From assembly GCF_018831085.1 (NCBI RefSeq), contig NZ_JAGPNM010000003.1, positions 372,001 through 436,000 on the forward strand: DNA of 64,000 nucleotides, in the 5' to 3' direction. Below are positions 16,205 through 24,508 of this stretch, piece by piece. The position numbers were made by a program, and so were the translations under genes. The notes below the pieces were generated by a model. That model saw nothing but the letters and a program-made list of their open reading frames with translations, did no database searches and was not told the origin of the DNA. This DNA is from Rheinheimera oceanensis (GTDB taxonomy: Bacteria > Pseudomonadota > Gammaproteobacteria > Enterobacterales > Alteromonadaceae). Within the stretch, counting starts at the first letter, position 1. Every line of letters begins with the position of its first letter.

Positions 16205-17869
16205 TTAATAAGCCTGGGTATGTACATCGCGTACAGCGCGGCCGGACGGGTCGGTCATTTGCGCCATTTTTGCATCCCAGGCCAGCGCCTCCGGCGTTGA
16301 ACAGGCAACAGATTTACCCCCTGGTACGCAGGCAATAGCTCCGGCGTGTGGGAAGTGCTCTTCAAAGATCACCCGGTAGTAATAGGCTTCTTTGCTGTCT
16401 GGTGTGTTCACCGGGAAGCGGAAGCTGGCGGTAGCCATTTGCTGATCAGACACTTCTTTTTCGGCATGAGCTTTTAAGCTGTCAATCCAGCTGTAGCCCA
16501 CGCCGTCAGAGAACTGCTCTTTCTGGCGCCATAAAATTTCATCCGGCAGCAGGCCATCAAATGCCTGGCGCAGAATGTGTTTTTCCATTTTGCCGCCGCC
16601 ACACATTTTTTGTTGTGGGTTTAAGCGCATGGCCACATCCATAAAGTCTTTGTCAAGAAACGGCACCCGGGCTTCAATGCCCCAGGCCGACATCGCTTTG
16701 TTAGCGCGGTTGCAGTCAAACATATGCAACCGGTCCAGCTTACGTAAGGTTTCTTCATGAAACTCTTTCGCGTTGGGCGCTTTATGGAAATATAAATAGC
16801 CGCCAAACAGTTCGTCTGAGCCTTCACCTGACAACACCATTTTAATACCGGTGGCTTTAATTTTACGCGCCATCAAATACATCGGTGTTGAGGCCCGAAT
16901 GGTGGTTACATCATAGGTTTCCAGGAAATACACCACATCACGCAGCGCATCTAAACCTTCCTGTACGGTAAAATGCACAGTGTGGTGCACGGTACCGATG
17001 GCATCGGCCACTTTTTGCGCCGCGGCTAAATCCGGCGAACCGGCCAGGCCGACCGCAAAAGAGTGCAGCCGTGGCCACCAGGCTTCAGACTCGTCGTTAT
17101 CTTCTACCCGGCGTTTGGCAAATTGCTGGGCAATAGCCGAAATAAGCGACGAATCCAGCCCGCCTGACAGTAATACTCCGTAGGGCACGTCAGACATTAA
17201 ATGGCTTTTTACGCTGTGCTCCAGCGCAGCTTTTAGCTCAGTTAAACTGGCCGGGTTGTCTTTTACTGCATCATAGCTTTGCCAGTCACGCTGATAGTAC
17301 TTGCGCAGCTCGCCAATTTTACTGTCAAAGTAATGGCCCGGCGGAAACTCTTTAATTTGCTTACATACCGGTACCAGAGCTTTTAGCTCTGAGGCGACAA
17401 ACAACTGGCCGTGCTCGTCGTAACCATAGTACAGCGGAATAATACCAATATGGTCACGTGCAATCAGGTAACGGTTTTGCTCAGCATCGTACAAAATAAA
17501 GGCAAACATGCCCTGCAGCTGATCAATAAAATCGCTGCCGTGCTCCAGATATAGCGGTAATATCACTTCACAGTCTGACTTGGTTTTGAATGGGTAAGGG
17601 CTTGCGAGGCCTTTTTCGAGCTGCTTATGATTGTAGATCTCGCCATTCACTGCCAGAATGTGATTTCGATTATCATTAATCAGGGGCTGGGCGCCATTTT
17701 CAGTATCTACAATCGCCAGGCGCTCGTGCACTAAAATGGCATTGTCGTTATTCCACACGCCAGACCAGTCTGGCCCGCGGTGACGTAATAACTTGGATAA
17801 CTGTAGCGCCTGCTGGCGCAAGGCTTTAACATCAGTTTTGATGTCAAGCACCCCGAATATCGAACACAT
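16205..17869 (-). CDS. asnB: Asparagine synthase B, glutamine-hydrolysing
   Basis: The product has 554 residues, the same length as E. coli AsnB, and aligns throughout. After Met removal the N-terminal Cys (MCSIFGVLD) is the glutaminase nucleophile; RHRGPDWSG and LAVNGEIYNH complete the class II amidotransferase domain (about 1-200). The synthetase domain has the PP-loop LLSGGLDSSLISAI, VLSGEGSDELFGGYLYF and RVPFLDKDFMDVAMR. It makes asparagine from aspartate, ATP and glutamine in the cytosol. It is single-gene and divergent from the DUF3025 gene. Confidence 0.96.
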   Translation of the reverse strand: MCSIFGVLDIKTDVKALRQQALQLSKLLRHRGPDWSGVWNNDNAILVHERLAIVDTENGAQPLINDNRNHILAVNGEIYNHKQLEKGLASPYPFKTKSDCEVILPLYLEHGSDFIDQLQGMFAFILYDAEQNRYLIARDHIGIIPLYYGYDEHGQLFVASELKALVPVCKQIKEFPPGHYFDSKIGELRKYYQRDWQSYDAVKDNPASLTELKAALEHSVKSHLMSDVPYGVLLSGGLDSSLISAIAQQFAKRRVEDNDESEAWWPRLHSFAVGLAGSPDLAAAQKVADAIGTVHHTVHFTVQEGLDALRDVVYFLETYDVTTIRASTPMYLMARKIKATGIKMVLSGEGSDELFGGYLYFHKAPNAKEFHEETLRKLDRLHMFDCNRANKAMSAWGIEARVPFLDKDFMDVAMRLNPQQKMCGGGKMEKHILRQAFDGLLPDEILWRQKEQFSDGVGYSWIDSLKAHAEKEVSDQQMATASFRFPVNTPDSKEAYYYRVIFEEHFPHAGAIACVPGGKSVACSTPEALAWDAKMAQMTDPSGRAVRDVHTQAY

Positions 17870-18071
17870 GATAACCTCTATTAATTAATGTCGTGTAAAC
17901 ACATTTTGTACCCTATAGATTTCGACCTATACGGGTGGTTTTGGCAGTATGTACGTCTAAACGCACCCCTTGAATGTGCCACGCCATGCTAAAATTGCAA
18001 GCGCTTTTTCGCGCTTTTCGTAAGTAATTCATGCTGAGGGTTTTCAGCGACAGCAACAGACAAGATAGCCT

Positions 18072-18890
18072 ATGCAAAAAACTGAAGTAAAAATCCGCTT
18101 TACGCCACCGGCAGACTGGAACACAGCGTTGCTGCTTGGCAACCCGATATTTGCTGATTTATGTCAGCGTTTCCGCGTTGATCAGTTAACAGATTACCCT
18201 GATATTGGCTGGCTTAATCAGTGCCTGGTGCAGTCGGGCGTGAGCTTTGTTGATAATGACACGCTTAGCGCTGATGGCCGCTACTATGAAGAATATATTT
18301 TTGCCACTCAGTGCATACCTACCCGCAAGGACAACTGGCACGACTTTTTTGGTGCGCTTATTTGGTGTTTATACCCAAAAACCAAAGCGCTGTTAAATCA
18401 GCTGCATATGGCAGAAATTGCTCAACACGGCCTGAAACAGCGTAGCAAGCTGCGGAATAAATTAACGCTGTTTGATGAATGCGGCCTGGTGCTTTGCCTT
18501 GAACCGGCTGCACTTGAGCATGCTGAACTGCTGCGCCAGCACCAGTGGCAACAAAGCTTTGTAACAAAGCGCAGTGACTGGTGGCAGGGCATACGGCCAA
18601 TGATTTTCGGCCATGCCATGTACGAAATGGCAACGGCACCTTTTATTGGTTTAACCGCCAAAGCCCTGTTTATTGCAGTACCGGCCGGTTTTAGCCAGTG
18701 GCCTTTAACAGCTGCTTACAGTTTTGTTGATGTTAAATTGCACGAACAAATTGCTAACGAGGCAGTACTTCTTGATAATCAACAACTAACGCCTTTGCCG
18801 TTGCTGGGCGTACCGCGCTGGTATAACGACAATGAAGCAGCGGGGTTTTACCACAATACTGACTATTTCCGGCCACGGCGACAGCGCTGA
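18072..18890 (+). CDS. DUF3025 family protein
   Basis: The 272-residue product matches DUF3025, a proteobacterial family of unknown function. Conserved pieces are IPTRKDNWHDFFGALIWCLY, PKTKALLNQLH, RSKLRNKLTLFDECGLVL, IFGHAMYEM and LLGVPRWY. There is no signal peptide or membrane helix, so it is probably cytosolic. It ends 23 bases before natA and may be co-transcribed with it. A small AAGCGC/GCGCTT hairpin lies at 17999-18016 in the divergent region shared with asnB. No function can be assigned. Confidence 0.85.
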   Translation: MQKTEVKIRFTPPADWNTALLLGNPIFADLCQRFRVDQLTDYPDIGWLNQCLVQSGVSFVDNDTLSADGRYYEEYIFATQCIPTRKDNWHDFFGALIWCLYPKTKALLNQLHMAEIAQHGLKQRSKLRNKLTLFDECGLVLCLEPAALEHAELLRQHQWQQSFVTKRSDWWQGIRPMIFGHAMYEMATAPFIGLTAKALFIAVPAGFSQWPLTAAYSFVDVKLHEQIANEAVLLDNQQLTPLPLLGVPRWYNDNEAAGFYHNTDYFRPRRQR

Positions 18891-18913
18891 GGCCCCGACA
18901 ACAGGACAGTTGC

Positions 18914-19714
18914 ATGATTGATATTCAGGATTTAGCCAAGGCGTTTGCACTTGGTAAAAACAGCAAGTTATCGGATACCGAAAAACAAGATGTGCGTTAC
19001 AGCAAAGAGGCGTTTCACTCGGTGCGCAATGTCAGCTTTAGTTGCGGCGCAGGCGAAGTGTTGGGGTTGCTGGGGCCAAATGGCGCCGGTAAAACCACCA
19101 CGCTACGTATGCTGTCTACTGCCTTAAAACCCGATGCCGGCTCAGTGCTGTTAAATGGGGTCGATGTATTAAAACAGCCGGTAAAAGCGCGCCAGCAAAT
19201 CGGTTTTTTATCGGCTGATACCGGCCTGTACGGCAAATTAACCGCCTTTGAAAATATCGCCTATTTTGGCCGTTTGCACGGCATGAAAGAAAGTGCCTTA
19301 AAGCAGCGTATCGACGAGCTGTTTACGCTGCTTAACATGCATGATTTTGCCAACCGCCGTGCCGATAATATGTCGACCGGTATGAAGCAAAAAACCGCCA
19401 TTGCCCGGGCTGTAGTGCACAGCCCTAAAGTGGTTATTCTGGATGAGCCCACCACCGGGCTGGATATTATGACAGTGCAAACGGTGCTGGATTTTATCAA
19501 AGGCTTAAAAGCAGCCGGTACGCCGGTGATTTTTTCTACCCACCATCTGGACGAAGTGGCATCTCTTTGCGACAGAGTGGTGGTTATTGATAAAGGCATC
19601 AGCGCTTTTTCCGGTGACATCAGCCAGTTCAGGGCGTTAGCCGGCAATAGTGATTTACGCGAGGCGTTTTTAAGCGTACTAAACAGTGCAACAAACCAGC
19701 AGGGAGCAGCATAA
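18914..19714 (+). CDS. natA: ABC transporter ATP-binding protein, NatA-like
   Basis: This 266-residue ATPase has Walker A LLGPNGAGKTTTLRML, the signature MSTGMKQKTAIARAVVHSP, Walker B VVILDEPTTGLDIM and the switch His in FSTHHLDEVASLC. The signature is the MSTGMKQK variant typical of NatA, which with NatB forms a sodium-extruding or drug exporter of the ABC-2 class. The gene directly abuts natB: the TAA stop is followed at once by its ATG. An AGGA lies before the start at 18914. The NatA identity is by family likeness; the substrate is not proven. Confidence 0.85.
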   Translation: MIDIQDLAKAFALGKNSKLSDTEKQDVRYSKEAFHSVRNVSFSCGAGEVLGLLGPNGAGKTTTLRMLSTALKPDAGSVLLNGVDVLKQPVKARQQIGFLSADTGLYGKLTAFENIAYFGRLHGMKESALKQRIDELFTLLNMHDFANRRADNMSTGMKQKTAIARAVVHSPKVVILDEPTTGLDIMTVQTVLDFIKGLKAAGTPVIFSTHHLDEVASLCDRVVVIDKGISAFSGDISQFRALAGNSDLREAFLSVLNSATNQQGAA

Positions 19715-20917
19715 ATGTGGCAAGTCTATCTGAAAGAACTTACTGAATTAATGCGCGACAAAAAAACGCTGATTTTTGTTATTTTACTGCCGATTTTTAT
19801 TTTCCCGGTGATCTTTGGTGTAATGGGGCTGGTGTTATCCAGCACCACCAACACCGCCATGCAGGCTGAGCACCGCTATGTGATTATTAACGCAGAGCAG
19901 GCGCCCAAATTTGCCGATGCGCTGTTTTATCATAAAAACTTTAAGCAAGTTAAAACGGATAAAACCACAGAAGCAGAACTGGTGGCGGCTATCCGTAATG
20001 ATGAGTTTGATGTGGCGATTGTGATCCCGGCCGATTTCTCTGCCAAACGCCAGGCTGCCGAGCAATCTCAGTGGCAGATTATTTATAACCAGTCATCACA
20101 ATTTGACTTTATGTACCGCTACTTTTCTGAAGTGCTGGGCAATTTTAATGAACAGCTACAACGCGATACGTTAATGCAGCTGAATGTCGACCCGGACAAA
20201 CTTGCCGCTATTATAAAACCGGTAGAGGTGCAAAAGGTGGACACTGCCGCCAAGCGGGAGAATATCGGTGAAAAATTCGGTGCGGTAATTGCCTATATTC
20301 TTATTCCGTTATGTTTACTGGGCGCGTCTTATCCGGCTATTGATATGGGCGCCGGTGAAAAAGAGCGCGGTACGTTGGAAACCCTGTTAATTTGCCCGAT
20401 AAGCCGGGTTAGCATAGTACTGGGTAAGTTCTTTACGGTATTAACCACCGGCTTAGTGGGGGCATTGATCACCGTAGGCAGCTTTGGTATCTGGGGCGCG
20501 ATTATTGGCTCTTTCGCCGGTATGGCGGTAGTGCAGGAAGCGATGTCAGCGATAGCGATTACCGAGCTTATTCTGATTTTCTCGTTGTTGCTGCCCATCT
20601 CAGCAGTATTTGCAGCCTTGCTGCTGGCGATATCGATATATGCCCGTACCTTTAAAGAAGCACAAAACTATATCAGCCCGCTGTCAATCATGATTTTTCT
20701 GCCATTGGTAGCCGCTATGATGCCGGGTGTTGAGTTAACAGGTAAAACTGCATTGGTGCCAATAATGAATGTAGCACTGGCAATTAAAGAGCTGATTAAA
20801 GGCACTGCCGATTATGGCTTATTAGCGTTAATTTTTGGCTCTACTCTGGTGTTAGCCAGCGTTGCTATTGGTTTTTGCGTACATTGGTTCCAGCAGGAAA
20901 AAGTGCTGTTTCGCTAA
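19715..20917 (+). CDS. natB: ABC-2 type permease, NatB-like
   Basis: The 400-residue membrane protein has one N-terminal helix (TLIFVILLPIFIFPVIFGVM), a periplasmic domain of about 140 residues and then five or six helices, as in NatB/ABC-2 permeases. DMGAGEKERGTLETLLICPI is the conserved cytosolic elbow of ABC-2 exporters. It works with the NatA ATPase encoded immediately upstream, probably exporting Na+ or a related substrate. A hairpin terminator follows at 20946. Confidence 0.87.
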   Translation: MWQVYLKELTELMRDKKTLIFVILLPIFIFPVIFGVMGLVLSSTTNTAMQAEHRYVIINAEQAPKFADALFYHKNFKQVKTDKTTEAELVAAIRNDEFDVAIVIPADFSAKRQAAEQSQWQIIYNQSSQFDFMYRYFSEVLGNFNEQLQRDTLMQLNVDPDKLAAIIKPVEVQKVDTAAKRENIGEKFGAVIAYILIPLCLLGASYPAIDMGAGEKERGTLETLLICPISRVSIVLGKFFTVLTTGLVGALITVGSFGIWGAIIGSFAGMAVVQEAMSAIAITELILIFSLLLPISAVFAALLLAISIYARTFKEAQNYISPLSIMIFLPLVAAMMPGVELTGKTALVPIMNVALAIKELIKGTADYGLLALIFGSTLVLASVAIGFCVHWFQQEKVLFR

Positions 20918-20945
20918 AACAGCCCAGGCTGTAGCACCCAGACAA

Positions 20946-20963
20946 CGCCGGCTTTTGCCGGCG
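20946..20963 (+). terminator. Hairpin terminator after natB
   Basis: A 7-bp GC stem (CGCCGGC with GCCGGCG) with a TTTT loop is followed by CTGTTATT. It lies 29 bases after the natB stop. Confidence 0.7.
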
Positions 20964-20999
20964 CTGTTATTACGACAGGCTCCGGTTTATAAATACTAT

Positions 21000-21014
21000 T
21001 GATAATAGTTCTTA
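21000..21014. promoter_or_regulatory. Possible Fur box upstream of bfd
   Basis: TGATAATAGTTCTTA has a perfect left half of the 7-1-7 Fur consensus and a weak right half; the wider ATTGATAA/TTAGTAAT pair is an imperfect inverted repeat. It lies 41 bases before bfd, a gene often under iron control. The match is partial, so this is tentative. Confidence 0.4.
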
Positions 21015-21055
21015 GTAATATTAAAATGGCGGCGTTTTGTTAGCGGAGTACTGTT

Positions 21056-21262
21056 ATGTACGTGTGCCTGTGTAAAGCTGTTACCGATAAAGCCATTAAG
21101 CAAAAAGTGGCTGAAGGTGTATCCACCATGCGTGAACTGAAAATGTGCACCGGTGTAGGCAGCCAATGTGGTAAGTGTACCTGTCAGGCTCAGCAAATTC
21201 TGCATAACGAACTGGTACGTATTTCCGACACCTCTTTAACACTGGCACAGCCAGCTGCTTAA
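21056..21262 (+). CDS. bfd: Bacterioferritin-associated ferredoxin
   Basis: The 68-residue protein has the BFD-type [2Fe-2S] site: CLC at the N-terminus (Cys4, Cys6) and CGKC with a further Cys in CTC near residues 39-44. TGVGSQCGKC is the family hallmark. Bfd reduces the haem of bacterioferritin to release stored iron. The gene is monocistronic, with no bfr next to it. A tentative Fur box lies upstream. Confidence 0.9.
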   Translation: MYVCLCKAVTDKAIKQKVAEGVSTMRELKMCTGVGSQCGKCTCQAQQILHNELVRISDTSLTLAQPAA

Positions 21263-21395
21263 TCTGCATTTATATGCTTATTTCAGGCATTTAAATTCTG
21301 TATCTATTCTTTTTCCGCCCGGCACTGGTCATAATAACGCTAATAATTTAGGCTAAGCTAAGGCTTGGTATAACCGCAGCAGTTATGGAAAAAGT

Positions 21396-22286
21396 ATGGA
21401 TAAAATTAAGCAGGTTGCCATTGTTGGTGGTGTGCATGGCAATGAATTTTCAGGTATTTATTTAGTTAAGCAATATCAGGCTAAGCCAGATTTAGTCAGC
21501 CGTGCCAGTTTTAATACCGAGCTGGTATGGGCTAACCCCGAGGCGCATTACGCCAACAAACGTTATTTGCACAGTGATTTAAACCGCCAGTTTAAAAATA
21601 CCGATTTAGCCAACCCTGGATTGGCCAATTACGAACAAAGCCGGGCCAAAGTGCTTAACGCCCAACTGGGCCCTAAAGGCAACGCCAAAACCGACTTACT
21701 GATTGACTTACATAACACCACCAGCAATATGGGCGCCTGCTTAATACTGACCCAGGCCGGGCCATTTTATAATCAGCTGGCCGCTTATGTAAAAATGGTG
21801 ATGCCCGAAGCCATTATTTCCCGTGACGAAGATCACTTTGCCGCTGAAGATCACGCGTTAATGTGCACTTTGGGCCGTTATGGTGTACTGGTAGAAGTAG
21901 GGCCACAGCCGCAATCAGTATTACGCCAGGACGTACTGGAGCTGATGGACACCATGACGCGGCATATTCTTGATTTTGTTGAGCTGTACAACACTGCCAG
22001 CCTGCCACCGCTACCTAAACACACCGAAGCCTTTCGCTATTTGCACAGTATTAAGCTGCCAATGAATGACAGGGGCGAGCGTATTGGTATGGTACATAAA
22101 AATGTGCAGGACAAAGACTATCAGCCGATTAAGCCCGGCGACCCGATTTTTACCTTGTTTGACGGCAGCGAGATTTATTACGATGGTGACGTAACGGTAT
22201 ACCCAACCTTTATTAACGAAGCCGCTTATTACGACAATAATCTGGCGATGTCACTAAATGAAAAAGTTGTTATTACGCTGGACTAA
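21396..22286 (+). CDS. Aspartoacylase (AstE/AspA family zinc deacylase)
   Basis: The 296-residue product belongs to the M14-like AspA/AstE fold. Zinc-binding residues sit in VGGVHGNEFSG (His and Glu), and the catalytic-region Glu is in LVEVGPQPQ; DLNRQF and DLLIDLHNTTSNMGA are also characteristic of aspartoacylase. The expected reaction is hydrolysis of N-acetyl-L-aspartate or related N-acyl amino acids to free acid and amino acid. It stands alone between bfd and the binding protein gene. The length is close to mammalian aspartoacylase (about 310). Confidence 0.85.
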   Translation: MDKIKQVAIVGGVHGNEFSGIYLVKQYQAKPDLVSRASFNTELVWANPEAHYANKRYLHSDLNRQFKNTDLANPGLANYEQSRAKVLNAQLGPKGNAKTDLLIDLHNTTSNMGACLILTQAGPFYNQLAAYVKMVMPEAIISRDEDHFAAEDHALMCTLGRYGVLVEVGPQPQSVLRQDVLELMDTMTRHILDFVELYNTASLPPLPKHTEAFRYLHSIKLPMNDRGERIGMVHKNVQDKDYQPIKPGDPIFTLFDGSEIYYDGDVTVYPTFINEAAYYDNNLAMSLNEKVVITLD

Positions 22287-22398
22287 TGCTGTATGGTCTG
22301 ACATCTGTATCATGTTCATTATTATGGTTTTCTTTTGGCAATTGCTGTGTTATTAAACTGTTATTAATAATGTAGTCTGGCTATGTCAATGGTGCCGA

Positions 22399-23214
22399 AT
22401 GAACGCTAAATTAAGCTGTATGAACGTTAAATTAAGCGCCTGGGTGCTAAGTGTGGGGTTGTGTGTTTCGGCCGGTACCGTAAAGGCACAGCCACTGCGT
22501 TTTCTTACCGAGCATAACCCGCCGGGAGAATATCTGGACGAGCAGGGTGAGGTAAGCGGCGTAACAACCAGCCTGGTGCGTATACTGCAACAACGGCTGG
22601 ACGACCCGGGCACTATAGAGCTGATGCCCTGGGGCCGGGCGCTGAGCATTGCCAGATCTGAAGATAATATAGTGCTGTTTGAAACTGTGCGCACAGCAGA
22701 GCGCGAACCCTGGTTCAAATGGGTCGGGCCGCTTAAACACTATCAGATGGCTTTATATGGTTTAAAGCACCGGGTAGGAGAGGCGCCGTCACTGGCCGCA
22801 TTACCAACAAACTACACTGTCTGTAATTATCGTAACTCCGCCACGATAGATGACATTAAAGCCCTGGGTTTTACCGAAGGAAAAAACCTGATATTAACCA
22901 GTAAATCCGGCGATTGTCTGGATATGCTGTTATTAGGCCGGGCCGATCTAATGGCGGTAAGCGAGCTGTCGGTGCCAGGGTTTTCAGCCTATGCCGAGGA
23001 AGCCGGCAGCCAGTTGGTTAGGGTAAAGTATCTTAGTGAGCGTAAACGCTATCTGGCGTTCTCCCGCAATGTGTCAGACGAGCGTATTGCCCGCTGGCAG
23101 GCGGCACTGGAACAAAGCTACAGCGATGGCACCATGCGTCAGTTATATCAGCCGGTGTATAGCGAGCAGATTATCCGGCGGCTGGAAGACTTTGCCGCTC
23201 AGCCAAAATACTAA
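22399..23214 (+). CDS. Periplasmic solute-binding protein (SBP family 3-like)
   Basis: The 271-residue product has a signal peptide (VKLSAWVLSVGLCVSAGT ending VKAQ) and a family 3 solute-binding fold: LRFLTEHNPPGEYLDEQGEV, GVTTSLVRILQQRL, and FKWVGPLKHYQMALYGLKHR. No ABC permease is nearby. Such orphan proteins of Alteromonadales-like genomes are usually annotated as transporter substrate-binding domain proteins. The start is ambiguous because the first 21 bases are nearly repeated in tandem (ATGs at 22399 and 22420); both give a plausible signal peptide, and the second gives the shorter one. Confidence 0.8.
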   Translation: MNAKLSCMNVKLSAWVLSVGLCVSAGTVKAQPLRFLTEHNPPGEYLDEQGEVSGVTTSLVRILQQRLDDPGTIELMPWGRALSIARSEDNIVLFETVRTAEREPWFKWVGPLKHYQMALYGLKHRVGEAPSLAALPTNYTVCNYRNSATIDDIKALGFTEGKNLILTSKSGDCLDMLLLGRADLMAVSELSVPGFSAYAEEAGSQLVRVKYLSERKRYLAFSRNVSDERIARWQAALEQSYSDGTMRQLYQPVYSEQIIRRLEDFAAQPKY

Positions 23215-23234
23215 AGCCAGCTTACGCTGGCTTT
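23213..23234. terminator. Bidirectional hairpin terminator
   Basis: A 9-bp stem (AAAGCCAGC with GCTGGCTTT) and a TTAC loop overlap the stop region of the binding-protein gene and lie before the end of convergent gloA. A and T tracts lie on both sides. Confidence 0.8.
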
Positions 23235-23257
23235 ATGCTGTTTACTTTGTGGCAAAC

Positions 23258-23659
23258 TTAAAGCGTGTCGTAACTGTCTTTTTTCTGGATCAGTTCTATG
23301 GCGTAGTTATCCGGATCACGTACAAAGGCAATTTCAGTAGTGCCACCTTTTACCGGGCCCGGCTCGCGGCTTATTACGCCACCTTTAGCGCGTATTTTTT
23401 CGCAGGCGTCGTATACGTTTTCTACTTCCAGTGCGATATGGCCATAGGCATTGCCTAAATCGTAGCTGTCGGTACCCCAGTTATACGTCAGTTCTAGCAC
23501 GGTATTTTCGCTTTCATCGCCGTAGCCCACAAACGCCAGCGTATATTTATACTCGGTGTTTTCTGACTGGCGCAGCAGTTTCATGCCCAGCACTTCAGTG
23601 TAAAACGCCAGTGATTTTTCCAGGTTACCCACGCGCAGCATGGTATGTAGCATTCTCAT
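23258..23659 (-). CDS. gloA: Lactoylglutathione lyase (glyoxalase I)
   Basis: The 133-residue protein is a full-length bacterial glyoxalase I. It begins [20 protein letters not shown], and has [22 protein letters not shown] and [16 protein letters not shown]; the His and Glu residues in these motifs are the metal ligands. It isomerises the methylglyoxal-glutathione hemithioacetal to S-lactoylglutathione. In related genomes such as Vibrio, gloA sits next to nth-rnf; here 5.8 kb of accessory DNA separates it from nth. Confidence 0.93.
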   Translation of the reverse strand: MRMLHTMLRVGNLEKSLAFYTEVLGMKLLRQSENTEYKYTLAFVGYGDESENTVLELTYNWGTDSYDLGNAYGHIALEVENVYDACEKIRAKGGVISREPGPVKGGTTEIAFVRDPDNYAIELIQKKDSYDTL

Positions 23660-23699
23660 ACAAACTCCTATCCGGTTTTGTCTTTAAACTCGTAGTGCA

Positions 23700-23872
23700 G
23701 GCGGTAATGGTAACATATTCTGCTGCTCTGGCAGGATAGCTGAGTACCAAAAGCTGATAGTCGTTCGGGCACTAATTCCTGAAACCAGCTTTTTTGTATG
23801 CATATAATGCCCAAGCCCGGTTCGGGCTTTGTTAGGCAGGTTAACCCGTGTTTAAAAGCGGGTCGACCCGCT
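23700..23872. repeat. Diverged direct repeat, copy A, with hairpins
   Basis: This stretch shares a colinear series of blocks with 24992-25140: AACATATTC, CTGAGTACCAAAAGC, TTTGTATGCATATAA, GCCCAAGCCCGG, TGTTAGGCAGG and TAACCCGT, interrupted by unrelated bases. It holds a terminator-like hairpin (AAGCCCG/CGGGCTT near 23813-23829) and a perfect 16-bp palindrome AGCGGGTCGACCCGCT at 23857-23872. A short relative of its right end is at 25229-25265. It ends just where the integron cassette starts, so it may be the remains of the preceding recombination site or cassette. Confidence 0.6.
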
Positions 23873-23889
23873 AAAGCGTTATGCCTGAT

Positions 23890-23917
23890 TTGACTGTCAG
23901 CCCCGATGCAATATGAT
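23890..23917 (+). promoter_or_regulatory. Sigma-70 promoter inside the cassette
   Basis: TTGACT at 23890-23895 and TATGAT at 23912-23917 are separated by 16 bases, giving a strong promoter about 28 bases before the DUF4160 start codon. The ribosome binding site is GAGGGG near 23932. The cassette can thus be expressed without an integron Pc promoter. Confidence 0.7.
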
Positions 23918-23945
23918 AGATCTATATTTTTCGAGGGGTAGGTAA

Positions 23946-24203
23946 ATGCCAGTTATTAGTCGCTTTTATGGGATTTTGATTGCAATGTATTTTAATGATC
24001 ATAATCCACCGCATTTTCATGCAAAATATTCTGGTTACGAAGCACTATTTGCATTTGATGGAACCATATTGGAAGGGGAGTTGCCCAAACGAGCCGCTTC
24101 CTTTGTCCAGGAATGGATAGGTATACACAAAACAGAATTGGAAGAAAACTGGCGTCGAGCCCGAGCCGGGGAACCTCTAAATTACATTGCACCACTGGAG
24201 TAA
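23946..24203 (+). CDS. DUF4160 protein, probable toxin-like partner
   Basis: The 85-residue product is a typical DUF4160 protein: MPVISRFYGILIAMYFNDHN, PPHFHAKYSGYEA, ILEGELPKRA and EWIGIHKTELEENW. The family is cytosolic and very often encoded directly before a DUF2442 gene in integron cassettes and islands, where the pair is predicted to act as a toxin-antitoxin module. Here DUF2442 begins 3 bases after the stop. The start has a strong ribosome binding site. No activity is shown by sequence alone. Confidence 0.88.
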   Translation: MPVISRFYGILIAMYFNDHNPPHFHAKYSGYEALFAFDGTILEGELPKRAASFVQEWIGIHKTELEENWRRARAGEPLNYIAPLE

Positions 24204-24206
24204 ATT

Positions 24207-24476
24207 ATGTTGCACATTAAATCTGCAAAATACGTAGCTGATTACAAAATCTGGGTAGCATTTGATGATGGTACTTCTGGTGAAATCGATCTGGATGGGG
24301 TGCTAAATGGGCCTGTATTTGAACCGCTGAAGGAAATCACTGTTTTCAGAAAGGTATCGGTTGATCCAGAGCTTGAGACTGTTGTTTGGCCAAATGGAGC
24401 AGATCTGGCTCCAGAGTTTCTTAAAAGTTTGCATAACAAGCAAAGCCAGCCGACGCGTACCACGCAGCTGCTTTGA
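24207..24476 (+). CDS. DUF2442 protein, probable partner of DUF4160
   Basis: The 89-residue product has the DUF2442 pattern: LHIKSAKYVADYKIWVAFDD, GEIDLDGVL, FEPLKEITVFRKVSVDPEL and TVVWPNGADLAPEFL. It is the likely antitoxin or accessory of the DUF4160 protein. The frame runs into the attC site: the last 15 or so residues (ending QPTRTTQLL) are encoded by attC and the stop TGA lies in its L' region. The C-terminus is therefore cassette-specific rather than a family feature. Confidence 0.87.
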   Translation: MLHIKSAKYVADYKIWVAFDDGTSGEIDLDGVLNGPVFEPLKEITVFRKVSVDPELETVVWPNGADLAPEFLKSLHNKQSQPTRTTQLL

Positions 24477-24484
24477 GCGTTAGC
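24431..24484 (+). other. attC recombination site of the cassette
   Basis: GCATAAC at the left (R'') and GCGTTAGC at the right (R') enclose an imperfect palindrome. CAAAGC pairs with GCTTTG, AGC with GCT and GCG with CGC, leaving a TACCA loop and extrahelical bases. Spacing and core sequences resemble short attC sites of the aadA type. The crossover point is between G24479 and T24480. Confidence 0.78.
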
Positions 24485-24508
24485 AATTCAGCGTATATAG
24501 GAAGATAA

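Larger units (their letters stand above)
23879..24479 (+). mobile_element. Integron gene cassette carrying DUF4160-DUF2442
   Basis: The left boundary is GCGTTATGCC (G at 23878, TTATGC from 23879) and the right boundary is GCGTTAGC (G at 24479). The cassette's first bases TTATGC are complementary to GCATAAC, the R'' site of its own attC at 24431. That self-complementarity is the structural signature of a cassette inserted by IntI. It is 601 bp, has its own promoter and contains two genes in the usual orientation. No integrase or attI is in the window. Confidence 0.75.

Noticed and set aside
16205..17869. Frames opposite asnB and inside other long genes on the complementary strand
   Set aside because: All are shadows of well-matched genes without ribosome binding sites or recognisable products.
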